Origin: Sedimentibacter saalensis
Lineage (GTDB): Bacteria > Bacillota > Clostridia > Tissierellales > Sedimentibacteraceae
Direction of reading: 5' to 3'
Assembly (NCBI RefSeq): GCF_007830175.1
Contig: NZ_VLKH01000011.1
Location: forward strand, 88,198 to 152,197
Length of the DNA: 64,000 bases
Position 1 is the first letter of the stretch; every line of letters starts with the position of its first letter. Positions 17,971-28,100 of this stretch are shown piece by piece. The translations under genes and the position numbers were made by a program. A model generated the notes under the pieces. The model worked only from the letters and a program-made list of their open reading frames with translations. It had not been told where the DNA came from and searched no databases.

Positions 17971-18468
17971 CTATTTACCGCAGCATTTTTTGTATTTTTT
18001 TCCTGAACCGCATGGGCATGGATCGTTTCTTCCGACCTTTTCACCTTTTACTACTATTTTTGAACGGTTGAAATCTTTTTTTATTTCTTTTCTTTTTTCA
18101 TCATCAAAAATGTTCTTCCACTCTTCCATGCCGTAAAGCCATTCTGCTTTTGAATCATGCATGTTCCAGAGAAGTTTTTCAAAGTCGAATTCAACTTTTA
18201 TCTGAGTATCTTCTTCCAGGTTTTCAAGCTCCAATGTTTCTTTCAAACTTGTGTTTCCACCATCTAAAAATCCTACAAACTCCATGGCAGTCATGTTGTT
18301 TTTTTCTGCCAGTTCTTTTATTGTTCCTTCCATAACAGGATTTTTTGTCTGAAGAATATTTTTGTAGCATTCAGTTTCTTTTGTCATATATTCATTAAAA
18401 AAAGCCTGATATTCTTCTTGTGTTGTTATTCCTTTTAATGTTTCTGTCCATTCTGTATATAAACTCAT
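17971..18468 (-). CDS. SEC-C motif protein, unknown function
   Basis: A 165-residue protein ending in a SEC-C metal-binding motif ([19 protein letters not shown], about 146-164), the zinc-binding tail also found at the end of SecA. The rest is an acidic helical domain I do not recognise. It may deliver or bind SecB, ribosomes or other partners, but that is inference. The frame opens at a TTG 12 bp earlier that overlaps the ribosome site; ATG 18468 with GGAGG 5 nt upstream is preferred. It is the first gene of a two-gene unit with the EamA transporter. Confidence 0.8.
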   Translation of the reverse strand: MSLYTEWTETLKGITTQEEYQAFFNEYMTKETECYKNILQTKNPVMEGTIKELAEKNNMTAMEFVGFLDGGNTSLKETLELENLEEDTQIKVEFDFEKLLWNMHDSKAEWLYGMEEWKNIFDDEKRKEIKKDFNRSKIVVKGEKVGRNDPCPCGSGKKYKKCCGK

Positions 18469-18498
18469 AATTTCCTCCAAGTGTTATTTTACTATCTA

Positions 18499-18526
18499 AT
18501 TCTAACAGAAAAAAAATAAATTTCAA
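18499..18526 (-). promoter_or_regulatory. Candidate promoter of the SEC-C gene
   Basis: Reading the minus strand, TTGAAA (18526-18521) and TAGAAT (18504-18499) are 16 bp apart, about 30 bp before the start. Confidence 0.5.
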
Positions 18527-18544
18527 GGAAAATTGATTTAATTA

Positions 18545-18568
18545 ATAAAAAAGAGCCCGAAGGCTCTT
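18545..18568 (-). terminator. Intrinsic terminator of mscL
   Basis: A 7-bp stem AAGAGCC/GGCTCTT with loop CGAA is followed on the minus strand by a T run, directly after the mscL stop. Confidence 0.85.
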
Positions 18569-18572
18569 GAAT

Positions 18573-18992
18573 TTATTTTTCTTTCAGCAAGTCTCTAATT
18601 TCCATTAAAATCTCTTCTTGAGTAGGACCTTTAGGTGCTGCAGGTGCAGGAGCTTCCTGTTTTATCAGTTTTTCCTTTGATTTGTTTATCAGCTTTACAA
18701 ACAGGAAAATTGATGCAGCTACTATTAAAAAATCTACAACATTCTGAATGAAATTGCCGTAAAGTATTGCAGCTTCAGCCTTTACCACGGTTTCTCCATC
18801 CATGACCGCAGGGCTCATGACATACTTCATTGTTTTGAAGTCCATGCCTGCCATTAAATACCCAAGTACAGGCATTATAAGGTCGTTTACCACTGAGGTA
18901 ACTATTTTGCCGAAGGCTCCACCCATTATAACACCCACTGCCATATCCAAAACATTTCCTTTGAATGCAAACTTTTTAAATTCTTTCCACAT
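18573..18992 (-). CDS. mscL: Large-conductance mechanosensitive channel
   Basis: MscL (139 residues) is the pentameric membrane channel that opens on hypo-osmotic shock. The N-terminal amphipathic helix [20 protein letters not shown] leads into the pore helix with [19 protein letters not shown] second membrane helix (about 84-107) and a charged C-terminal helix follow. A short Pro/Ala-rich linker (about 116-124) precedes the terminal helix. The ribosome site is AGGAGG. It has its own promoter, overlapping the end of the upstream gene. Confidence 0.96.
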   Translation of the reverse strand: MWKEFKKFAFKGNVLDMAVGVIMGGAFGKIVTSVVNDLIMPVLGYLMAGMDFKTMKYVMSPAVMDGETVVKAEAAILYGNFIQNVVDFLIVAASIFLFVKLINKSKEKLIKQEAPAPAAPKGPTQEEILMEIRDLLKEK

Positions 18993-19036
18993 GGTTCCTC
19001 CTAGACATTTATCAATATTGTAATATCGTTATTTAC

Positions 19037-19066
19037 AATATAACATTTAAATGGTTATAATGTCAA
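19037..19066 (-). promoter_or_regulatory. Sigma-A promoter of mscL
   Basis: On the minus strand, TTGACA (19066-19061) and TATATT (19042-19037) are 18 bp apart. The -35 box overlaps the stop codon of the phosphodiester glycosidase gene. Confidence 0.6.
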
Positions 19067-21660
19067 TTTTTATATGAGGTTCCTCCATCAGTTATACCAA
19101 GTTCAAATGTGTCGTCGTAAGTGATGTATCTCACATTGTTTTCTATTACAGTATTTTCTTCTGCTCCCTTGAAAACAACAAACACCTGATTATTTTTAGA
19201 CGACTTTTCAAGAATAGCTTTTAAAACCTCGACTTCACGCTGGTCGTTTATTTTGTCAAGACTGCTGTTCAGAGAAAGAACAAGAACTTTGTCCTTATAG
19301 TTTTCAAAGCTTTTTATGTTGTTCCACATTGTGGTGTTGTTTGCACTCATGGTTCCATTAGAAACAATGCCGTCAAAGTATATTATGTTTCCAGATTTTG
19401 AACCTGATAATTCAGACTTTTCAGCAGTTATCGAAAGTTTTTCCGTGAAGTTTTTTATTGAAGAAATCTTCATTGAATCAATAAACTGTGTTTCGTCTCT
19501 GAGTCCTAAAGCTTTGTCTTTAGGTTCATACATTATTCTCAAGTTGTCGATGTAAATGGTTCCGGAATCTTTTCTTGTTTCATTGATTTCTGCCAGATAA
19601 ATATTCTTTAATGTGACCGGATATGCTGTTCCCTGAGGAATGAAGGCTTCAACCCACTTCCAGCCTGTAAAATTCACTTCATCTTCAAATGTTATTTTTA
19701 TTTCATTGCCGTAGGCATCTGTTATTCTTGTTCTTAACCAGTGATTCTTGCCATCACCGTAAACCCACATTCCAATTGCCTTTGGCTTTTCTTCAAGTTT
19801 AATTCCCTGACCGTTGTCTCCGAACTCTATGAATGCAATGCTTTGATCAGTCATTTTCGTAAAGTCATAATCAAGCTTCAATGCATTTGAGCCTTCCTTT
19901 ACAATTTCATCAGTAATGGAGATTTTGCCATCAGAACCTTCGGGATACAAGTTAAGCTTCAAACCTTCCAAATTCTCAAATCTGTTAAGGGTCTGGAACC
20001 TATATCCAACCTTTACTATTATGTTCTTGACTGCATTGCCGAATGTTGCAGTGATGGCACCGGTGTTGCTTGTTTCTCCCGCAGTGAAAATTCCGTCAGT
20101 TACTTTACCAACCTTGTTCCTGTATGAATATGAAAGGTATTTTGAAGGAATGTATGCTGTTTTTCCGTCTTTGTCAATTCCCAGTGCATTGCCTAAATTG
20201 TAGGTGTCTCCATGGGACATAACCAGTGTTTCTGCATCAAATTCCAATGCTACAGGACTATCAAGCACTTCAATATCAATGCTTCCTGATGCATTTCCTA
20301 CAGTTGCGGTTATTGTGACATTTCCTGACTTGCTGGGGTAAAATATGTTGTTAACTACTTTGCCTGAATTTGAAGGTTTTACAGCGTAATCTACTTCGCT
20401 TGTTTTTACATTCACAGGTGTAAAATATTCATTGTAAAACTTAAGTTCAAGGGCGGCTTCAGTGTTGTTAAAAACTGCCTTATCTGCTGTTATTTCAATT
20501 TTGTTTATGTTGTCGCTGTCAGGAGAATTATTGAAAACTCCCACACCGGAAGCAATGCTTCTTTCTCTTCCATCAGAAGGAATGTTTACCACTGTTACAT
20601 TGGAGTTTTTAAGAAAATCAACTCCCATTGTTGTTGATCCGCCGCCGTCCATGTTTACTGCAGTGTATGCTCCAAGGTCTATCATTATCTGTGCAAGTTC
20701 TGTTTGTTTTACTCCAACGTAATTTTTGTTTCTTCCGTCGATTGTAACCATTATAATTTCAGTGTTGTCTTTGTTAAATCCAATGGCAGTTCTAGGATTT
20801 GATCCAAGCACCTCGCTGCTTGCTTCATTGAACTGTCCGTCCTTTACCAGGTAATTGAGTGCCCCGAAAGCCCATTCAACATTTTCAGGGCTGAAATCAA
20901 GCTCTATGTCAAGAGATACAGGATTGCCCGGCTGGAATGATTTTAGCAGTTGTTCCATTGAAGTCTGATTGGAACTTGCTATTATATATCCGTCTGTTGG
21001 AATCAATGTTGAAGGCTGGTTTTTTCTCACTTCAGAAACTGTTCCTTCTTTTACAACAACTTCAACAATGTCCTTGTTTGTGTATCCTGGTGAAGTTTTA
21101 TTCCAGTCTGTTGTCAGAATTGTTGGAGCCCAATCCAACGATGAAGTCTTGTTCATTACTGTAACATCAAAGACTGTGCCGTCTGAGCCGTAAAGTGTAA
21201 TCTTGGGGTTCCATACGGATATGTTAACAGAACCGTTCAGCAACCTTGATACAGTCGGATAACCGTAACTGTAAGGAAGAGGTGACGTTATTATTTTACT
21301 GTCAGAAATAAGAGGACCATATGTGTATGTAGGGCTTCCCATGTAGAAGAAGTCTCCGTTAACTGCTGCAACAGCCCCTGAGGATTTCATCATGGAGCTT
21401 AAGGAGGCCCTGTTAGATACTCCATTTGCATTGGTTATAGGGTCAACAGTTGTGTATTTATCCGTCAAATCAGCTCTTATGACATTGATGTTCATCCACC
21501 CCAGAGAAGTGTACCTTTCTATACTTTCATATGTAATGCCCGTGGAGAGCCTTGTTTGTTCTGTTAAGTCGTATACTGTGTAAAAACTGCTGGCATACGC
21601 GTTAGATGCCATCAATAGAGCAATGGCTGCTGAAACAGCCGCGATCTTTTTAATAATCAT
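19063..21660 (-). CDS. Secreted phosphodiester glycosidase family (NAGPA-like) protein
   Basis: A large exported protein (865 residues). A signal peptide (1-24, ending AYA) precedes a NAGPA/EpsL-type phosphodiester glycosidase domain (about 50-360), with VAAVNGDFFYMG and the hallmark NMDGGGSTTMG. The prototype domain removes GlcNAc from phosphodiester-linked sugars; bacterial members probably act on wall or extracellular polymers. A bacterial Ig-like stretch (about 375-475) follows, then a jelly-roll, carbohydrate-binding-like region (about 560-720) with WVYGDGKNHWLRTRI, then an unassigned alpha/beta tail. There is no SLH or sortase anchor. The start at 21660 has GAAGGG upstream and opens the signal peptide. 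Confidence 0.85.
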   Translation of the reverse strand: MIIKKIAAVSAAIALLMASNAYASSFYTVYDLTEQTRLSTGITYESIERYTSLGWMNINVIRADLTDKYTTVDPITNANGVSNRASLSSMMKSSGAVAAVNGDFFYMGSPTYTYGPLISDSKIITSPLPYSYGYPTVSRLLNGSVNISVWNPKITLYGSDGTVFDVTVMNKTSSLDWAPTILTTDWNKTSPGYTNKDIVEVVVKEGTVSEVRKNQPSTLIPTDGYIIASSNQTSMEQLLKSFQPGNPVSLDIELDFSPENVEWAFGALNYLVKDGQFNEASSEVLGSNPRTAIGFNKDNTEIIMVTIDGRNKNYVGVKQTELAQIMIDLGAYTAVNMDGGGSTTMGVDFLKNSNVTVVNIPSDGRERSIASGVGVFNNSPDSDNINKIEITADKAVFNNTEAALELKFYNEYFTPVNVKTSEVDYAVKPSNSGKVVNNIFYPSKSGNVTITATVGNASGSIDIEVLDSPVALEFDAETLVMSHGDTYNLGNALGIDKDGKTAYIPSKYLSYSYRNKVGKVTDGIFTAGETSNTGAITATFGNAVKNIIVKVGYRFQTLNRFENLEGLKLNLYPEGSDGKISITDEIVKEGSNALKLDYDFTKMTDQSIAFIEFGDNGQGIKLEEKPKAIGMWVYGDGKNHWLRTRITDAYGNEIKITFEDEVNFTGWKWVEAFIPQGTAYPVTLKNIYLAEINETRKDSGTIYIDNLRIMYEPKDKALGLRDETQFIDSMKISSIKNFTEKLSITAEKSELSGSKSGNIIYFDGIVSNGTMSANNTTMWNNIKSFENYKDKVLVLSLNSSLDKINDQREVEVLKAILEKSSKNNQVFVVFKGAEENTVIENNVRYITYDDTFELGITDGGTSYKN

Positions 21661-21688
21661 TGTATCATTCCCTTCAATTTTATATTCC

Positions 21689-21697
21689 ATTATACCA
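21689..21697 (-). promoter_or_regulatory. Extended -10 promoter of the glycosidase gene
   Basis: On the minus strand, TGGTATAAT is an extended -10 element about 30 bp before the start codon. No convincing -35 box accompanies it. Confidence 0.45.
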
Positions 21698-21972
21698 CAT
21701 TTAAATAACAATTTAACACCTAAATTTCCCCATGTGTTAGCAATTTATAGAAATGCAGATAATATTTAAGACGTAGGGAGAATTAAAAAGTTCCATTACA
21801 GGATTTTAAAAAAACTCTGCATGACCAATTTTGAAATAAATGTAATAAATGAAATCCATTGGGGAAATATAAGAATAGATGATTAGCAGATTATTAAAAT
21901 TTCAAGCAGTAGAAACAATACAACATTGTAATTTAAGTGGTTTTTTGAGAGAAAAATTTTACAATAATATTG

Positions 21973-22001
21973 TTGACATTAAAAAAACTATATGCTATTA
22001 T
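21973..22001 (+). promoter_or_regulatory. Promoter of the SAM riboswitch-metK unit
   Basis: TTGACA (21973-21978) and TATTAT (21996-22001) are 17 bp apart, with a TG one base before the -10 box (extended -10). Between the glycosidase start and this promoter (21661-21972) I see only the divergent promoter and AT-rich DNA. Confidence 0.8.
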
Positions 22002-22008
22002 TGAACAA

Positions 22009-22147
22009 ACTCCTTATCAAGAGTGGTGGAGGGACGAGGCCCTATGAAACCCGGCAGCCTGATTATTCAAGGTGCCAAATCCCGCGGATTTCCGATAGAT
22101 GAGGTTATACAAAGACTGCGACCTCTTCTTTGGAAGAGTTTTTTTAT
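22009..22147 (+). ncRNA. SAM-I (S-box) riboswitch with terminator
   Basis: The leader of metK matches the S-box class. It has a GAGTGGTGGAGGGAC core, CCCTATGAAACCCGGCAGCC, and GGTGCCAAATCC. Helix P1 pairs 22012-22018 with 22098-22104. The 3' side of P1 (GAGGT, 22101-22105) can instead pair with ACCTC (22121-22125) as antiterminator. That blocks the terminator stem CTCTTC/GAAGAG (22123-22128 with 22133-22138), which is followed by a T run. By the established mechanism, SAM binding stabilises P1, lets the terminator form and turns metK off. Confidence 0.96.
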
Positions 22148-22178
22148 GTATGTAATTCATATGAGAAAGGAATAAAAG

Positions 22179-23357
22179 ATGAAGAAATGGTTATTTACAT
22201 CTGAATCAGTTACAGAAGGTCACCCAGACAAAATGTGCGACCAGATTTCAGATGGCATCTTAGATGCAATTTTGGAACAAGATCCTAATGGAAGAGTTGC
22301 CTGTGAAACAGTTACTAAAACAGGTTTCGTGCTAGTGGCAGGAGAAATAAGCACAAACTGCTACATTGACATTCCAAAGATAGTTAGACAAACAGTACAA
22401 AACATAGGATATGACAACGCTGAATACGGATTCGACTACAAGACATGCGCCGTATTTACATCAATAGAAGAACAGTCACAAGACATAGCAATGGGTGTTA
22501 ATGAAGCCGACGAATACAAGAAGGCTCATGTTGACACAAATGACATGATAGGTGCCGGAGACCAGGGTATGATGTTTGGATTTGCATGCAATGAAACTCC
22601 TGAACTTATGCCTATGCCAATATCACTGGCACACAAACTTGCACTGAAGCTGTCTGAAGTTAGAAAGAACAAGACTGTTCCATACTTAAGACCTGACGGA
22701 AAAACTCAGGTAACAATCGAATATCACGACAACAAGCCTGTAAGAGTTGACACCATAGTAATTTCAACTCAGCACAATCCTGAAGCTGACAGAGAAACAA
22801 TTCAAAAAGACCTTTTGGAACATGTTATCAAGACGACTGTTCCAGCAGAGCTTCTTGATGAAAATACAAAATATTTCGTTAATCCAACAGGAAGATTCGT
22901 TATTGGAGGACCTCAGGGAGACTCAGGACTCACTGGAAGAAAAATTATAGTTGACACATATGGCGGATACTCAAGACACGGCGGCGGAGCATTCTCCGGA
23001 AAAGATCCAACAAAGGTTGACCGTTCAGCAGCATATGCAGCAAGACACATTGCAAAGAACATTGTTGCAGCAGGACTTGCAGAGAAGTGCGAAGTTGAGC
23101 TTGCTTATGCCATAGGAGTTGCTAAGCCGGTTTCAATAATGGTTGAAACTTTCGGAACAAACAAAATTGCCGATGAAAAAATTGAACAGGCAGTTGCAGA
23201 AAACTTTGACTTAAGACCAGCAGCAATCATTGAAAACTTCAAGCTGAGAAGACCTATTTATCAGCAGGTTGCAGCATATGGCCACTTCGGAAGAAACGAC
23301 CTGGATCTTCCATGGGAAAAGACAGACAAGGTTGAAGCATTGAAAAAATATTTATAA
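22179..23357 (+). CDS. metK: S-adenosylmethionine synthetase
   Basis: MetK makes SAM from methionine and ATP (392 residues, normal length). It begins [20 protein letters not shown], with the ATP-site histidine and metal-binding aspartate, and has [12 protein letters not shown] and [21 protein letters not shown], the two PROSITE-type signatures. The ribosome site is GAAAGGA. Regulation by the SAM-I riboswitch directly upstream closes a feedback loop on its own product. The downstream region carries a palindromic repeat element whose last hairpin serves as terminator. Confidence 0.98.
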   Translation: MKKWLFTSESVTEGHPDKMCDQISDGILDAILEQDPNGRVACETVTKTGFVLVAGEISTNCYIDIPKIVRQTVQNIGYDNAEYGFDYKTCAVFTSIEEQSQDIAMGVNEADEYKKAHVDTNDMIGAGDQGMMFGFACNETPELMPMPISLAHKLALKLSEVRKNKTVPYLRPDGKTQVTIEYHDNKPVRVDTIVISTQHNPEADRETIQKDLLEHVIKTTVPAELLDENTKYFVNPTGRFVIGGPQGDSGLTGRKIIVDTYGGYSRHGGGAFSGKDPTKVDRSAAYAARHIAKNIVAAGLAEKCEVELAYAIGVAKPVSIMVETFGTNKIADEKIEQAVAENFDLRPAAIIENFKLRRPIYQQVAAYGHFGRNDLDLPWEKTDKVEALKKYL

Positions 23358-23380
23358 TAACCTTAGGGTTAACATACAAA

Positions 23381-23557
23381 AAAGCAGAGTATTGCTCTGT
23401 TCAGGTTGCTGACAAGTATCTATGGACGTTGTCATTCTGAGGGCGTAGGCCGAAGAATCTCATGTTTTCAATAAAGATGAGATTCTTCACTTTCGCTCAG
23501 GATGACATCATCAGAGTTTGTCAATAGTCTGGCAGAGTGATACTCTGTTATTTTTTT
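23381..23557. repeat. Palindromic MITE-like repeat with terminal terminator hairpin
   Basis: The inner arms are 23431-23463 and 23477-23507. They include GTCATTCTGAG and GAAGAATCTCAT, complementary to ATGAGATTCTTC and CTCAGGATGAC on the other side. The outer ends also pair imperfectly: CAGAGTATTGCTCTG near 23385 with CAGAGTGATACTCTG at 23533-23547. The whole element can fold into one long hairpin. The GTCATTCTGAG...GAAGAATCT motif recurs in many unrelated bacterial genomes as a short palindromic repeat (general knowledge). The right end (CAGAGT-GAT-ACTCTG then T run) is a good intrinsic terminator for metK. From 23558 to 23767 I see only AT-rich DNA. Confidence 0.75.
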
Positions 23558-23793
23558 GCCTAATTTCATATATTTAAATCTATAAAAAACATTTCATTAA
23601 TTTACATCTCCCGTTCATCCATAATTCTCTAAATTTTTTTAAAAATAAAATCACTATATGTAGAAATTTAATAGATTGCATGGATATTTGAATTATATTG
23701 TAAAAAGTAAAATGATATTTACTGAATTTACATACAAAATTTGATTAATTATCCACGTTTAATTATCTATAATATATAAGAGGTGTTAGACAA

Positions 23794-24144
23794 ATGAATC
23801 GATTAGAAAGCAACTTTACTAAATATGAGGATCATCTTAAGAGTGTAGTCATTGAGTTTTATGAAAACTATTATTGTGGCGAACGTTTGCAAATGTACAG
23901 TTATCTGGATACAGAATTTCAAAGAGATGTACCTTTAAATTTTTTTTTAATTCATTCAGATTATTATATGGACTTGGGCAAGCTTATCCACATAGACAGT
24001 GTTGAAATACAAAGAGAGAAAAAAATTGCATTAATAGAAGGGGTTATTGAGGTCGGAAAAAAAAGAAAGGAGGTTGTCTTTGTTTTAAAGTCTGACTTTG
24101 GAGGCTGGAAATTAGACGGTGATGTGATATTTCACATGAAATGA
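23794..24144 (+). CDS. Small protein of unknown function
   Basis: A 116-residue soluble protein that I do not recognise. It has an N-terminal amphipathic helix, a short Tyr-rich stretch (FYENYYCGERLQMYSYL) and then alternating strands ending FGGWKLDGDVIFHMK. This layout resembles small alpha/beta-barrel (NTF2-like) proteins, but that is only a guess. The start has AGAGGTG upstream, and a lone TATAAT at 23768-23773 may be its -10 box. It stands 39 bp before an SLH protein gene in the same direction and could be co-transcribed with it. It has no signal peptide, unlike its two downstream neighbours. Confidence 0.6.
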   Translation: MNRLESNFTKYEDHLKSVVIEFYENYYCGERLQMYSYLDTEFQRDVPLNFFLIHSDYYMDLGKLIHIDSVEIQREKKIALIEGVIEVGKKRKEVVFVLKSDFGGWKLDGDVIFHMK

Positions 24145-24183
24145 TGAGAAATGGTTTTAAAGAATAATTAAAGGAGGAAATTA

Positions 24184-25125
24184 ATGTTGAAAATGAGGAC
24201 AATCCTGTTAACAGTCTTAATTATGCTGTTGTCAATAGGCACTGTACTGGCAAAGACATCACCAGTTGTCTCAACCAGTGATAATAAGGTCAGTATAACA
24301 GGTAAATCAGAAGTTGCTAACGAAGATATTACAATTATTATTACAGATGAGAATGGTGTAAGGCAATACATTGATCAAATTGAATCTGATGAAAATGGAA
24401 ACTATAGTTTCGAGCTCAGTTTGAAGGATGGGAAATATATAGGCAAGGTCAGTACAGGACTTAATAAATATGATGTTGCTGTTACAGTAAAATCAGGCAC
24501 GGGAAGTGAACCTGATGATGATGAACCTGGAAAGCCCCATGTTCCTGGTGGGTCAACAGCAAATAAACCTCAAGAACCGCTGCAGCCAAGGAAAAGCTTT
24601 GCAGACATAAAGTCTCATTGGGCAATAGATGAAATAGAGATATTGGCAGGTAAGGGGATAATTTCGGGAATGAATGATGATTACTTTATGCCTGATGAAA
24701 AGATAACACGAGCTCAGTTTGCTGCATTGCTGTTCAGATTATTAGAACTTAAATCTGAAGAATACAAAGGTATGTTTAATGATGTGAATTCTGAAGATTG
24801 GTATTCAACAACAGTTGAATCAGTTGCAAAAGCTGGTATAGTCCTGGGTTATAATGATAATTTCTGCCCAAATAAAGAAATCAGCAGAGAAGAAATGGCA
24901 GTTATGATAATCAGGGCGTTAGAATACAAAGGAATTAGTACAAGCACTTCACCGGTAAACTTTAGTGATAGAGAACAAATTTCCGAATGGGCCCTGGAGA
25001 GTGTCGGTAAAGCTGTCAGTATGGGAATTATCAAAGGGATGACTGCAACAACATTTGAGCCAAAGCTGGGAGCAACACGTGCACAAGCAGCAGTAATGAT
25101 ATATAGGATAATTGAACTTCTTTAG
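24184..25125 (+). CDS. S-layer homology domain protein
   Basis: Exported surface protein (313 residues). A signal peptide (about 1-20) is followed by a small beta-sandwich resembling an Ig-like or carboxypeptidase-regulatory-like domain (about 20-100), then an acidic, proline-rich linker (about 102-135). Three SLH modules lie at the C-terminus (about 138-185, 195-245, 255-310), with FADIKSHWAIDEIEIL and repeated ITRAQFAALLFR-type endings. The SLH triplet should anchor it to the wall polymer. The AAGGAGGAA ribosome site supports the ATG at 24184. It lies 58 bp before a large secreted peptidase, with no terminator seen between them. Confidence 0.88.
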   Translation: MLKMRTILLTVLIMLLSIGTVLAKTSPVVSTSDNKVSITGKSEVANEDITIIITDENGVRQYIDQIESDENGNYSFELSLKDGKYIGKVSTGLNKYDVAVTVKSGTGSEPDDDEPGKPHVPGGSTANKPQEPLQPRKSFADIKSHWAIDEIEILAGKGIISGMNDDYFMPDEKITRAQFAALLFRLLELKSEEYKGMFNDVNSEDWYSTTVESVAKAGIVLGYNDNFCPNKEISREEMAVMIIRALEYKGISTSTSPVNFSDREQISEWALESVGKAVSMGIIKGMTATTFEPKLGATRAQAAVMIYRIIELL

Positions 25126-25183
25126 TTCTTACGCAAGGATATCGGTTATTTAACTGAACAAATAAATTTTATAGGAGGAAAGC

Positions 25184-28100
25184 ATGAAGTTTAAAAAGAG
25201 TTTGTCATTAGTCATTGTAATTTCTATGTTGTTATCTATGTTTTCTACTGCTTTTGCTTTTGATACAGCTGGGATACAAGATAGCGACAGAGCATGGGAT
25301 GTTCAAGAGACAGCTGTTGATCCGGAAGAATATAAAAATCCGTATGGAGCTTTGCAGGCTCATGAGGAGAAGGAGAATATCAGGAGCTTCAGTTCTTTAG
25401 CAGTACAAAGTTCATCCTTGCCTGAAGTTGATAAAACAACAGGATCATCAATTTATGGACATTTGTACCAGCTGTCAGAGGTGATTGGAACAAGGCAATC
25501 CGGTACAGAAAAAGAAATAGAGGCTAAAGATTACATTGTTTGGGCATTTGAGGAGGCTGGTTATGCGCCTGTAGTACAATCATTTGCATATGTTCGAAAA
25601 GATAAATCAGAAGTAAATTCAAATAATATTATTGCAATTAAAAAAGGAAGATCTGAAAAACAGATTATTGTCGGAGCTCACTATGACTCTGTAAATACAA
25701 AGGGAGCAAGCGATAATGCTTCAGGAGTGGCAGTAATGCTGGGAACAGCAGAAATATTAAAAAACGTGACAACTGATTATACAATTAAATTTGTTGCATT
25801 TGGAGCTGAAGAGGCAGGACTCAAAGGTTCAAGATATTATGCTTCTCAGATGACTGAAGCAGAAATTGCTAATACAATAGCTATGATAAATCTGGATACT
25901 GTATTAGTCGGAGACAAAATGTACGCATATGGTGACTCAGGGGAAAAAGGCTGGGTTAGAGACCAGGCTTTATCATTGGCAGATGCACTAGATTTAGATG
26001 TTATAACACAACAAGGGTTAAATCCAGATTATCCTGCAGGAACAACAGGAGACTGGAGTGACCATGCACCATTTAAAAACCTGGGATTGCCATATTTGTA
26101 TTTTGAAAGTACAAATTGGGAAGAAACAGATGGCTTAGATGGATCTGTTGAAACTGTAGAGCAAGGACAAATTATGCATAAATCAATAGATAATCTTACC
26201 TTCTTACATGAAGCATTCCCCGGAAGAATAGAGGACAGATTATATACGTACACAACTTTGCTTTCCAATTTATTGGTACAAATTAATCCACCAATATCAG
26301 ATGATATGGTGGGCATTGCTGTAAGTACAAACTTATTGTCCATGTCAGAGGCCAGAGAAGTTGAAGTAGCTGTTAAATTGGGATATGTTCCTGATTTAAA
26401 CAACCTAAAATGGACACTTGGAAACAAATTGTTTGGAGATTGGAAATCCTTTAAATCAGGCTCTTATACGGGTGAACCTTTTATAAAATTTGCAATAGAG
26501 CCATATTTAGATGGTGATACTGTAAGAGCTACTATTAAGTGCGACTTGCCATATGGTACATCTAATCTTCAGGGAAGACCATACCCCAGAACAAAATATC
26601 CGGATTTATTAGGAGAATACAATCTTGCTGTGACAGATGTGACTACTAATGTTGTTGCAAAGACTGTTATGAAGTTAAATGCATATGATTCATATCATAC
26701 ATATGACCAGATACTTCCTGAAATTGAACGGATACTGGACATAGCTAAATCCGATAGATATTTAGAATATGATCCTATGGGCAAATCAGCTGAAGGCAGA
26801 GATATTCCATTTGTTATGTTTGCAAGAGATAAATCTGACCTTGATAATTATTTGAATGATACGTTACCTATGATGTTGGAAAATCCGGCTTTATTAATTG
26901 AAAAGATCAATGCTGGAACAGCAGGAAACTATAAACCGGCAATTTGGTTTAACAACATTCACTCAGATGAAGCTAATGGTGTTGATGCTCAGTTAGATAT
27001 GCTGGAAATGCTGGCAACTATGGATGAGATTACATTTGAAACACTTAATGACAGTAATAAGGTTATAACAGTGACTTTAAATGTTCAGGATATTCTGGAT
27101 AATTTTATATTGCTGTTCAACTTAAACAATAACCCTGATGGCAGATTCTACAATACAAGAACTACTTTAGCTGGGTTTGACCTAAACAGGGATGTAACAT
27201 ATCAAACTCAAGTAGAAACTGCACAGGTATTTCAAGGCTTGGCGAAATGGACTCCAATGATTATGAATGATTTCCATGGATTTGTATCTGATTTTTTGAT
27301 AGAACCATGTACTCCTCCTCATGATCCAAACTTTGAGTTTGACTTGTTAATGGATGGTATGATTGAACATGCTCATGCCATGGGCAAAGCAGGAATATCA
27401 AATACAAAATATGATAAATATATTATTCCTATGTATGACTATGGCGATGGATGGGATGACGGAGCACCAATGTATGCAGCTGTTTTAGGAATGATGCACG
27501 GTGCTCTGGGACATACAATTGAAATACCGGAATTAAACCAGGATTCTAATAATGCATTTGTTTATGCCGGACTTGGATCATTAAATTATGCTTTAGAAAA
27601 TAAAGAAAATTTATTTAAAAATCAATTAGAAATATACAGACGCGGAGTAGAGGGCATCGATGACAGAAGTGTAGATGAATGGTTAGTTAATGCTGAGCGT
27701 GAGATTATAGGAAGACCAAGAGGAGATAATGAAAATTTCTTCCCTGAATATTATGTTATTCCTGTAGCTAAAGAGCTGCAAAAAAATCCGTTGGCAGCAT
27801 ATGAAATGGCAGAATACTTGATTAAGAATGGTATCAAAGTTGAAAAAACAACAGCTCCTGTTGCTTCAGGCGATATAACGTATCCAGCAGGAAGCTACAT
27901 AGTAGACATGCATCAGGCAAAACGTGGTTTGGCAAATACTTTATTGTATGATGGATCAGATTTTTCAGATTGGGATGCAATGTATGCAGAAGTAACAATG
28001 TCATTTCCTCATTTAAGAGGTTTTGACAAGTATGAAATCAGAATTGAGAATGCCTTTGAAGGAAAATCTCAGAAAGTCACTGAAGTCATTATTCCAACTA

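Noticed and set aside
26029..26427. 132-codon minus-strand open frame within the dual peptidase gene
   Set aside because: Antisense shadow of a continuous, well-supported coding frame.
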